From Desulfoplanes formicivorans (GTDB taxonomy: Bacteria; Desulfobacterota; Desulfovibrionia; Desulfovibrionales; Desulfomicrobiaceae): a DNA stretch of 64,000 nt. The stretch covers positions 1 to 64,000 of the forward strand of contig NZ_BDFE01000004.1 of assembly GCF_001748225.1 (NCBI RefSeq). The letters run 5' to 3'. This document shows positions 34,516-42,198 of this stretch, one piece after another (position 1 is the first letter of the stretch; every line of letters begins with the position of its first letter). The notes below the pieces were generated by a model. The model was not told the origin of the DNA. It saw only the letters and a list, made by a program, of their open reading frames with translations, and ran no database searches. The position numbers and the translations under genes are program-made.

Positions 34516-37233
34516 TTAGAGGGCCTGCAATCCCTTGAGCACCTTTTCGGGCCGGGCGGGAAGATGGGTGATGCGCACACCGCAGGCGTTATAAATACCA
34601 TTGATGATGGCCGCATGGGGAGAGGCCAGGGGCAACTCGCCTGTTCCCGAGGCACCAAACGGACCGTCGGGCCGAGGGCTTTCCACATAAATGAGTTCTA
34701 TATCGTCGGGAATATCCCTGATTTCGGGAATACCCGCCCCCTTCATGGTGGAATGTCGCTTGATGTCCTCATAATCCTCGCTCAAGGCAAGACCGATTCC
34801 CTGGGCAAGACCGCCATAGAGCTGCCCGTCAACAACAAGTTTGTTGTTGATCTTGCCCACATCAGCCACCATGGTCATCTTCTCCACGGTTGTCTTGCCG
34901 GTTGTGGTATCCACGGCCACCTGGGCCATGAACAATCCGTACATGTAGCAGCAAAAGGGACTGCCCTGGCTGTTCTCATCACAGGCCTTGCACGGCGCCA
35001 CCCATTTGCCCTCGTACCGCAGGGGCAGTCCTTCAGCCTTCATCTCTTCATAGGTCCTGAAGGAACCATCTTCCTTGGTCATCCCCTTGATCAGATTCTC
35101 ACAGGCCACGCGAATGGCATTGCCCGTGAGCACCTGGGAACGTGATCCTCCGGCAGGACCGCTGTTGGGAGTCATGCTGGTATCACAGGACACACGATCA
35201 ATGTCCTCCAGGGCGATTCCCAAAGGACGCAATGCCTCGTGGGCAGTTCCCAAAGCTCCGATATCCGCTCCCTGACCGTGATCTTCCCAGGAATCACCAA
35301 GCAGCACCTTGCCCTCACCCGTGAGTTCAATCCAGGCCTCGGAAGAATCCGGACCGTCCAGACCGCAGCCATAGACGCCAACAGAAACCCCCACACCCCG
35401 TTTGACCGTATCCGTGGAAGCTGCCTTGGCCTGTTTCAGGGCCTCTTTGTAACGGGGCCGCAATATATCGATCATCTCGGGCAGGCTGTACACCTCGGGA
35501 TCCTGACCCGTAGGGGTGGTATCCCCCTTTCTGTACACATTGCGAAACCTGAACTCCAGGGGATCCATGCCCAGTTTTTCCGCCATTTCGTCCATAAGGA
35601 CTTCCCAGGGAAATTCTACCTCAGGAGCGCCGTAACCGCGAAAGGCCGAACCCCAGGCATGGTTGGTACAGACGGTACGCCCTTCCCCCCGGATACTGGG
35701 AATGGCATATCCGGCTCCGATGAACTGGGAACCGCGAAGGGTCAAAAGATCGCCAAATTCCGAATAGGGGCCATGATCCACGGTCCAGTCGCTTTCCAGG
35801 GCAAGGATCTTGCCTTCCTTGGTGGCGGCCATGCGCAGATGGGTGAAAAAGGGAGAACGTTTTCCAGTGTAGGTCATCTGCTGATAATAGGAATAGCGCA
35901 GAAAAACCGGACGTCCCGTGGCCATGGCCGCGGCGCCCAGAAGACCCTCGTTAGTGGGACTGAACTTGTACCCAAAGGTCCCCCCTGTATTGTTCTGCAC
36001 CAGAACGAGATCGCCCGCATCTATGCCCAGGCCTTCGGCAATCATGAAATGGTGGGCATGGATGGCAATGGACTTGGAGTGAATGACCAGCTTGCCCTCG
36101 TCATTGGTGTAGGCAAACCCCACATCCGGTTCAATGGGCATATGGGGCTGGCGGCCCACATAAAAATCATCTTCCACCACGGCGTCGGCCTTGTGGAAAA
36201 TGGGACCGGTATCCTCGCCTTTAACCGCCTTGGTAACATAATACACATTGGGGGTACCCGGATGGATCTCCATGGCATCATCTGCCATGGCCTCGGGCGC
36301 GCTCATGTATTCGGGCAGGGGTTTGAGGTCCACTTTCACGGCTTTGGCCGCGGCCTTGGCCTGTTCCTCGGTATCGGCACAGACAATGGCTATGGCATCG
36401 CCAAACTGAAAAACCTTTTCATCACACAAAATGGGCCGGTCAAACCCGTCTCCTTTGTTCTCGGGAAAGGCCAGGCCGTTGATGCGGTTTTTGCCCTTGA
36501 TATCCTTGTGGGTGATCACCTTGAACACCCCTTCCATGGCCTCGGCCTCGCTGGTGTCAATGGACAGGATTTCCGCATGGGATACATTTGCCTGGACCAG
36601 AGCCAGTTGCAGCGTCCCATCGGGCAGGGACAAGCCCACATCAGCACCAAAATTCCAGGTTCCCGTCACCTTGGGCAGGGCACTGGGCCGGGGAATGGAA
36701 GTGCCCCAGACGCTACCGTCCTCGGGTATCTTGTAAGTCAACTCTTCCCGGGTCATCTCGCCGCGGATAACCCGGGCCGCGTCCATGACCGCGTCAACCA
36801 GGGGTTTGTACCCGGTGCATCGGCAAATGTTGTGGTGTTTTTGGAACCAATCGCGAACATCCTGCCTGGAAGGATGGTCATTCTCGTCCAGCAGGGCCTT
36901 GGCCGAAACAATGAATCCGGAAGTACAGAATCCGCACTGGGCCGCTCCATGGACCATCCAGGCCAGCTGAAGAGGATGCAGATGCTCGGCACTGCCAATG
37001 CCCTCAATGGTCACGATATTTGCCCCATCCTTGACGCGGCTCATTTTGGTAATGCACGAACGGATCACCTTGCCATCCATGATCACGCTGCAAGCACCGC
37101 ATTGTCCGCTTTCACACCCCAGCTTGAGTCCCAAAAGACACAACTGGTTCCGAAGCACCTTGGCCAGAGAATCCTTGGCATTGACATAGAGTTTGCGGGG
37201 AATCCCATTCACAATGAGTTCTTTTTGGATCAT
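34516..37233 (-). CDS. mop: Molybdenum aldehyde oxidoreductase (Mop type)
   Basis: A 905-residue single-chain enzyme of the xanthine-oxidase family that oxidises aldehydes to acids. It is colinear with the Desulfovibrio gigas aldehyde oxidoreductase. The N-terminal [2Fe-2S] domain has Cys40, Cys45, Cys48 and Cys60; the second [2Fe-2S] domain has QCGFC near 100 and CRCTGYKP near 137. The molybdenum part shows GTFGYKFSPTNEG, AFRGYGAPE, PNSGPAGGSRSQV and the catalytic-Glu segment GPFGASGTGELPL. No FAD domain is present, as expected. The cofactor should be molybdopterin cytosine dinucleotide. The ATG at 37233 has an AGGAGGAAG site; a longer frame begins at 37308. Confidence 0.97.
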   Translation of the reverse strand: MIQKELIVNGIPRKLYVNAKDSLAKVLRNQLCLLGLKLGCESGQCGACSVIMDGKVIRSCITKMSRVKDGANIVTIEGIGSAEHLHPLQLAWMVHGAAQCGFCTSGFIVSAKALLDENDHPSRQDVRDWFQKHHNICRCTGYKPLVDAVMDAARVIRGEMTREELTYKIPEDGSVWGTSIPRPSALPKVTGTWNFGADVGLSLPDGTLQLALVQANVSHAEILSIDTSEAEAMEGVFKVITHKDIKGKNRINGLAFPENKGDGFDRPILCDEKVFQFGDAIAIVCADTEEQAKAAAKAVKVDLKPLPEYMSAPEAMADDAMEIHPGTPNVYYVTKAVKGEDTGPIFHKADAVVEDDFYVGRQPHMPIEPDVGFAYTNDEGKLVIHSKSIAIHAHHFMIAEGLGIDAGDLVLVQNNTGGTFGYKFSPTNEGLLGAAAMATGRPVFLRYSYYQQMTYTGKRSPFFTHLRMAATKEGKILALESDWTVDHGPYSEFGDLLTLRGSQFIGAGYAIPSIRGEGRTVCTNHAWGSAFRGYGAPEVEFPWEVLMDEMAEKLGMDPLEFRFRNVYRKGDTTPTGQDPEVYSLPEMIDILRPRYKEALKQAKAASTDTVKRGVGVSVGVYGCGLDGPDSSEAWIELTGEGKVLLGDSWEDHGQGADIGALGTAHEALRPLGIALEDIDRVSCDTSMTPNSGPAGGSRSQVLTGNAIRVACENLIKGMTKEDGSFRTYEEMKAEGLPLRYEGKWVAPCKACDENSQGSPFCCYMYGLFMAQVAVDTTTGKTTVEKMTMVADVGKINNKLVVDGQLYGGLAQGIGLALSEDYEDIKRHSTMKGAGIPEIRDIPDDIELIYVESPRPDGPFGASGTGELPLASPHAAIINGIYNACGVRITHLPARPEKVLKGLQAL

Positions 37234-37348
37234 AAGCCTTCCTCCTGTGCGTGGCCGAGGAAATGTCAGGTCGCGCGGGTAAAGTATGCTCGTGTCGTTT
37301 GACCACATGCCCGGTTGCTACCGGAAACCGGGACATACACAACCAGAA

Positions 37349-37395
37349 ATTGGCGAACCTTGTTGTCCCGTGCGGTCCAACCAATTTTCGCCAAT
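37349..37395. promoter_or_regulatory. Possible operator upstream of mop
   Basis: ATTGGCGAA at 37349-37357 is exactly inverted as TTCGCCAAT at 37387-37395, 116-162 bp upstream of the mop start. The arms are about four helical turns apart centre to centre. It may bind a regulator of mop; nothing more can be said from sequence. Confidence 0.35.
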
Positions 37396-37562
37396 AAATA
37401 TGTCTTTGTTCCCATAAAAACAACACATGGTCAACAGGGGAAATGCAATTTTTCCATCTGCTTGATCTCCCTGATCTGCTTGGGATAAGACATTTCCATG
37501 AAGTGGCCGTACCCACTCTCATCCCCCTGTATCCACAGCTCATCTCAACCCCGGGAGCCAAT

Positions 37563-37922
37563 ATGCCCAGACGTCCCTTTCCGGTAACACCCCGATTCGA
37601 TCCCACTGCCCAAAAAAAGATCCTGCAGTTCTGCTACATCATGTACGGCCTGGTCTTTCTCGCCGGTGTCACAGCCATCGTGGCCATTGTTGTCGATTAC
37701 ATCAAAAAGGACGACGCACGCCAGGACCCAGTCCTGTCCAGCCATTACCGCTGGCAGATCCGCACCTTCTGGTTCAGCCTGCTCTGGGCCTGTGTGGCCG
37801 CGCCCCTGGTTGTTCTCCTGGGTCTTGGCGTGGTTCTGGGCTTTGCCGTGACCGTCTGGTACATTTACAGGCTGGTCAAGGGATGGATCAGACTCATGGA
37901 ATACCGGCCCATGTATGAATAG
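37563..37922 (+). CDS. Small DUF4870-like membrane protein
   Basis: A 119-residue protein with three hydrophobic segments, about residues 24-45, 66-90 and 92-108. The pattern SSHYRWQIRTFWFSLLW followed by VVLGFAVTVWYIYRLVKGW and YRPMYE resembles small uncharacterised membrane proteins widespread in proteobacteria. The ATG at 37563 has a GGGAG site and gives a compact protein; an upstream in-frame start at 37443 is less likely. It diverges from mop. Confidence 0.75.
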   Translation: MPRRPFPVTPRFDPTAQKKILQFCYIMYGLVFLAGVTAIVAIVVDYIKKDDARQDPVLSSHYRWQIRTFWFSLLWACVAAPLVVLLGLGVVLGFAVTVWYIYRLVKGWIRLMEYRPMYE

Positions 37923-37933
37923 CACACGCGTTC

Positions 37934-37970
37934 AGTGACCGCCTTTGGTCAGATACGCAAGGCGGTCACT
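37934..37970 (+). terminator. Hairpin after the small membrane protein
   Basis: AGTGACCGCCTT (37934-37945) pairs perfectly with AAGGCGGTCACT (37959-37970), followed by GTTTCC. It lies 12 bp after the stop codon. Confidence 0.75.
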
Positions 37971-38038
37971 GTTTCCAGACCCCTGAAGGAGACCAGGACC
38001 AAACGCTTTCCAACCAGCGCAACCGCATGGGCCTGGTC

Positions 38039-38114
38039 CGTTACACGGATGCTGGAAATGCAAGGAGTTGCAGATCAGTTGGGCGGGTTGCACCTCCCGT
38101 AACGTGATTTTTTT
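38039..38114 (+). ncRNA. Possible structured leader RNA ending in a T-run
   Basis: CGTTAC (38039-38044) can pair with GTAACG (38099-38104) to close a domain. Inside, CTG and TGCAA (38052-38063) pair with TTGCA and CAG (38068-38078) around a GGAG loop. CGGG (38084-38087) can pair with CCCG (38096-38099), which competes with the closing stem. Seven T follow at 38108-38114. The arrangement resembles a riboswitch or attenuator, but it matches no family that I can name with confidence, and it lies 300 bp upstream of the molybdoenzyme gene. Confidence 0.3.
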
Positions 38115-38412
38115 CCCGATCAAGGCGAGACAGTCCCGGAGAATAACGCTTTCTGCTGTTCTCTGGCGCCTGTTTTTTCACGAATACAGACTTTTTCATC
38201 CCAATGATTACCTTGGAAGAGAAACCACGTATTGGTTGAGGAATTCCAAGGACACGGACCTCCCCTTCGCCCCCCTGTGTTGTGACTTCAGGAGAATCGG
38301 CAACCTCCAGGCACCCCAAGGGCACCCCGCAAACGACCTGCCGTCCTCAACCCGCACGCGGAAAAACAACCCGGGTTTTCCGTACCCCTTACCATTCACG
38401 GGAGGAGCATCC

Positions 38413-41199
38413 ATGAACGTCACGGCACTCAACCATCGGGCCACCATCTACCGGTTTCTGGCAACCCTGTTCCGGGATGAACCTTGCCTGGAACACGTTA
38501 CATCCTTTGCTCCGGGAGGTATTGCGGACACAATCGCTTCTGCAATGTCCACCCAGCCTCCTCTTGCCTCCTGGTTACAGCAATTGACAGCATTTCTGGA
38601 CACCGCTTCCCCCCAGGACCTCCTCAGGGAACTGCGTTACGAATACGCCGATCTGTTCCTCAACGCCGGACCTTCCCCGGTTTTTCCCTATGCATCCGTA
38701 CATGTTTCCAACATTCCCGTGGTTCAGCAGGAACCCCTGTTTCAGATGCGCCAAACCCTGCGAACCCTTGAGCTGCATGTTGATCCGGAGTTCAGGGATC
38801 TGGACGAACATGTCAGTGTGACGTTCGAGATATGCGCGATCCTGCTCGAACGGGAAGAGCTGGAATCCTACGACCATTTTCTCTCCTCAAACATCATGAA
38901 ATGGGTGCCCGCGTTTTGCGACCAATTGGCCACTAACGCCCAGTCTCCCTTCTACCGCGTATGGGCCGAAATCTGTCGCTGGTTCCTTGAAAAGGGTGCC
39001 CGACTCAACACCGAGGCCGGCATTGAACCCATCCTTGCGACCCTGGCTCAAGGACTGGCCGGGGCAGATCTTCTCGGACCAGGCCCCCTGCTGCTCCCCG
39101 GAGCCCAAGCCCCCCTGCCCGATCAGGACATCCCCACCCACTGCTATACCTGCGGGGCCCTGTGCGGCATGACCGCCAAGGTCAGGGACGGGGTTCTGAT
39201 CAAGGTGGCCGGGCTCAAGGGTGATCCCAAGGGAGATGGGAGGCTCTGCCCCAAGGGAGGGGCCGCCACCAAACACGTCAACAGCGCCTATCGTCTCAAG
39301 GCCCCGCTGATCAGGGAAAACAACCGTTTTCGCAAGGCCAGCTGGGACGAGGCCCTGGACCTGGTCGCGGCCAGGCTGGCAACCATTCCCCAAGGCAAGC
39401 TGGCCTATTTCCGGGGCAATGATTTTGCCGGATTCGTGCACGAGACCTTTTTCGATCACCTGGGCTGCCCCAAGGGAACACACCGGACCATGTGCGACAA
39501 CTCCAACCGCATGGCCAACGAACACAACCTGAACGACAAGCGCCCATGGATCAATTACCAGCAGTCCGATTACATCATTCTCTTTGGCAACAATGAACTG
39601 GCCACCTCCTATGGCCAGCGCAAGACCGCCCAACTCAAGGCAGCCCTCAAACGGGGCGCCAAACTGGTTGTTTTTGATCCCCGCAAGTCGGAAACAGCCG
39701 CCAAGGCAACCACCTGGATTCCCATCAAGCCGGGAACCGACGGTGCAGCCGCCATGGCCATGGCCTATGTGATCATCACCGAAGATCTGTACGACAAGGA
39801 TTTTGTCCGGAACTGGACAACGGGTTTCAACGCCTTTCGGGACCGCATTCTGGGCAGGGAAGACGGGGTGGCCAGGACACCACAGTGGGCCGAGGCCATC
39901 TGCGAGGTTCCGGCCAAAACCCTGCAGACCATTGCCCGGGAATTTGCAGGGGCCACGGCCAAGGGCGTCATGTCCTGGTCGGGACTGGCCCAGACACCCA
40001 ACGGACACTGGGCAACCGCCGCCATTCAGGCATTGAACGGATTGTGCGGAACCTTTGACGCGCCTGGCGGCCCGTGTCTGCCCTGGAAACGCAAGCTGGG
40101 CTCAGCTTGGAGGGACGGACAGGTCAAACCGGAAAAACGGCCCTCACCCAAGATGGACCATTTTCAGCTCTGGTCGGGCTGGTCCCCGGCCAAATTCGAA
40201 GAACACGTGGCTGACGGCCGCATCAAGGGGCTTGTCTCCTACTGGGCCGATCCCGTTCTCACGTGGGGGAATACCGAATCCGTGACCCGCGGGATCAGGG
40301 GACTTGACTTCTGCGTGACCATTGATGCTTTCATGTGCAATACCGCCCTTGAAAGCGACGTGGTCTTGCCCGATGCCACCTGGCTGGAGCAGAGTCAGAT
40401 CAAATCCGACTGGCTGTACGAGGCGTTCCTGAGTTATTTTGCCCAGGTGGTCAAACCCATGTACGACAGTCGTCCCATGTACCGCATTGTTCAGGGGCTG
40501 GCCGAGCGCATGGGGGTCAAGGACGCCGTGCCCTGGAAAACCATGGACGAGGCCTTTGCAAACCAGATGCGCGACCTCCCCTGGGATTTTCAGGATCTCA
40601 AAAAGCAGGGCTTTCTCATCACCAACCCGGCCTCCTATTACAAATACAAGGAGTGGGGATCCATCAATCCCCCCAAGGGATACGGCAGTTCAGGAACAAG
40701 CCGCACCGGCAAGTACAATTTCCTTAATCCGGTGAGCCTTGAAAAGGGAGTGGATGCCCTGCCCGATCACAAGGAAATCGACCCCCGGTTTGCCCCGGAC
40801 ACGGAGTTTCCCTTTATCTTCGGCAATTTCAGGATTCTGCAGCATGAACATTGCTCCACCTTCAACAACTACCAATTGATGAAGCTCAGGAAAACCAACA
40901 CCCTGATCATGAACAACGAGGATGCCCTGCGCCTGGGCATTGCACCCGGCGAAACCGTCACCATTGCCTCGCCCTGGGGAAAGATCAACATCAGGGTTGA
41001 ACCCACGCCGGACATGAAACCGGGAGTTTTGGGGGCGGCAGGAGGCTACGGCCATGTGCGGGGCCTTGAGGGCGATGCCGCGTTTCCGGATTTTGGCGGA
41101 GTCAACGTGCCCGGAGCGCTCATGCCTCCCAATGTCACCGAACCCACGGGCGGCACCCCCTTGCTCAAATACATCAAAGCCAAAGTGATCAAGGCATGA
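38413..41199 (+). CDS. TorD-type chaperone fused to molybdopterin oxidoreductase
   Basis: A 928-residue protein with two parts normally made by separate genes. Residues 1 to about 205 are a TorD/DmsD-type redox-enzyme maturation chaperone (helical, with ELRYEYADLFLNAGPSPVFPYASVHVS). From Cys244 a bis-MGD molybdoenzyme follows: the [4Fe-4S] motif CYTCGALCGM with GRLCPKGG, a probable Mo-ligand Cys361 in RTMCDNSNRMANEHN, FGNNELATSYGQR, and a C-terminal cofactor-binding domain (NNEDALRLGIAPGETV). There is no Tat signal, so the enzyme should stay in the cytoplasm. The ATG at 38413 has a GGAGGAG site. No electron-transfer subunit is adjacent; the substrate is unknown. Confidence 0.9.
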   Translation: MNVTALNHRATIYRFLATLFRDEPCLEHVTSFAPGGIADTIASAMSTQPPLASWLQQLTAFLDTASPQDLLRELRYEYADLFLNAGPSPVFPYASVHVSNIPVVQQEPLFQMRQTLRTLELHVDPEFRDLDEHVSVTFEICAILLEREELESYDHFLSSNIMKWVPAFCDQLATNAQSPFYRVWAEICRWFLEKGARLNTEAGIEPILATLAQGLAGADLLGPGPLLLPGAQAPLPDQDIPTHCYTCGALCGMTAKVRDGVLIKVAGLKGDPKGDGRLCPKGGAATKHVNSAYRLKAPLIRENNRFRKASWDEALDLVAARLATIPQGKLAYFRGNDFAGFVHETFFDHLGCPKGTHRTMCDNSNRMANEHNLNDKRPWINYQQSDYIILFGNNELATSYGQRKTAQLKAALKRGAKLVVFDPRKSETAAKATTWIPIKPGTDGAAAMAMAYVIITEDLYDKDFVRNWTTGFNAFRDRILGREDGVARTPQWAEAICEVPAKTLQTIAREFAGATAKGVMSWSGLAQTPNGHWATAAIQALNGLCGTFDAPGGPCLPWKRKLGSAWRDGQVKPEKRPSPKMDHFQLWSGWSPAKFEEHVADGRIKGLVSYWADPVLTWGNTESVTRGIRGLDFCVTIDAFMCNTALESDVVLPDATWLEQSQIKSDWLYEAFLSYFAQVVKPMYDSRPMYRIVQGLAERMGVKDAVPWKTMDEAFANQMRDLPWDFQDLKKQGFLITNPASYYKYKEWGSINPPKGYGSSGTSRTGKYNFLNPVSLEKGVDALPDHKEIDPRFAPDTEFPFIFGNFRILQHEHCSTFNNYQLMKLRKTNTLIMNNEDALRLGIAPGETVTIASPWGKINIRVEPTPDMKPGVLGAAGGYGHVRGLEGDAAFPDFGGVNVPGALMPPNVTEPTGGTPLLKYIKAKVIKA

Positions 41200-41228
41200 A
41201 GCCCCGGGGATACTCCTGCACATGCACC

Positions 41229-41260
41229 CCACAAGCGGCCCGCTTACGGGCCGCTTGTGG
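41229..41260. terminator. Bidirectional terminator hairpin
   Basis: CCACAAGCGGCCCG (41229-41242) pairs perfectly with CGGGCCGCTTGTGG (41247-41260); the loop is CTTA. It separates the fusion oxidoreductase from the convergent selenoprotein gene. Confidence 0.75.
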
Positions 41261-41292
41261 ATCCGGGGCCCAATGCAACCATCTTCCCGCAA

Positions 41293-41916
41293 TCACCCCT
41301 TGCCCCGTACCGTGCCCTGGACAAAATCACGCAGCACTTCAAGGGGATGCGCACCAACCAGCCGTTGGCCGTGGGCCACAAAAGTGGGGGCGGCCATGAT
41401 CCCCAATGTACTGGCCCTGGCCAGATCCTGATCCACAAGGTGTTGAAAGGTGCGGGCCTCAAGCACCTCTTGCGCCTCTTTCCGGGGAAGACCCAGCTCC
41501 CGGACCAGGTCCAGAAGCACTCTGGTGCGTCCCAGATTTCTGCCTTCCACAAAATAGGCCGCAAAGACACGCTTCCCAAATGGCGTGCCCAGGCCGTACC
41601 GTTCCCCTGCCCAGGCCCTGAGTTCATGGGCCCACCTGGTGTTGCAGATCATATCAACAGGCTCGAACTCCAGCCCCCTTTCCTTGGCGAGGGTCCTCAA
41701 TGAGGCCAGCATGGCGGGGACATCGGCGTGGGGATCACCCATAAATTCCTGAAGAGTCATACCCTCTTCAGGGATCTCCTCATGCAGTGGAAGGGCCCGC
41801 CAGACGATTTCAATGCCATATATATCATGCAGTTGTTCAATACACCCGGTACTGAAATAGCACCATGGTCAGGTAAAATCGGAAAACACTTCCAGACGGT
41901 GGGGTACATGTTTCAT
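41293..41916 (-). CDS. DsbA/FrnE-family thiol oxidoreductase, predicted selenoprotein (UPWC)
   Basis: A 207-residue DsbA-fold protein if the in-frame TGA at 41871-41869 is read as selenocysteine. The N-terminus reads LEVFSDFT, then TGA, then PWCYFSTG: Sec16 sits where FrnE relatives have the first Cys of CPWC, and Cys19 is the second. After it come IEIVWRALPLHEEIPEEG, FGKRVFAAYFVEGRNL and the cis-Pro segment MAAPTFVAHGQRLVGAHP, all family-typical and uninterrupted. A possible bacterial SECIS hairpin lies just downstream of the codon. Ordinary gene calling starts at Met 41760 and loses the active site. The ribosome site is weak, and ATG 41928 is an alternative start. A true nonsense mutation is the main rival. 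Confidence 0.8.
41836..41856 (-). promoter_or_regulatory. Candidate bacterial SECIS element
   Basis: On the minus strand, 12 bases after the TGA, TTCAGTAC (41856-41849) pairs with GTATTGAA (41843-41836) in eight pairs, one a G-U, with the five-base apical loop CGGGU. Position (loop about 21 bases after the UGA) and a short G/U-containing loop agree with the hairpin that SelB recognises in bacteria. Confidence 0.55.
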
Positions 41917-42198
41917 ACAAACGTCCATGACAGGTTTGATGGTTTGCCAAATGGTCTGCCACATGGAATATGCTCACACCTGCTGTTGTTTCTCCGGCAG
42001 ATTGCGACCATGAAAAACAGCCGTTGCTAATAAAAACGAATGGTTGATCGCTGCACCAACGCCAACTCTCTGACTTTCCGTTGATTTTTTGTCCTTTCAA
42101 TGGCAATATCGAACACTTCATGACGAATGGTTCGTGCGGACCATCTCCCATGCGCCTGAAACCGATAGGTTTACTCCTGGCGCAACAAGGAATCCTCC
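41917..42198. other. Divergent intergenic region
   Basis: 282 bp between the selenoprotein gene and the first hybrid kinase. No gene is supported; both promoters should be here. Confidence 0.4.

Larger units (their letters stand above)
37923..38412. other. 490-bp region with terminator and possible structured leader
   Basis: It contains the perfect hairpin at 37934-37970 and the possible structured RNA at 38039-38114. The remainder to 38400 has no supported gene. GGGAGGAG at 38399-38406 is the ribosome site of the fusion oxidoreductase. Confidence 0.5.

Noticed and set aside
35239-37302. 687-codon plus-strand frame
   Set aside because: Antisense shadow of the Mop-type aldehyde oxidoreductase, whose cluster and molybdenum motifs are unmistakable.
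38068-38412. N-terminal extension of the TorD-molybdoenzyme fusion
   Set aside because: The 115 extra residues look like non-coding sequence and the GGAGGAG site directly before 38413 marks the start.
41293-41760. Calling the 155-residue minus-strand frame as a complete protein
   Set aside because: It would lack the first strand and the active site of a DsbA-fold protein; upstream in-frame family sequence continues to 41916 across one TGA, so the longer selenocysteine reading is preferred.
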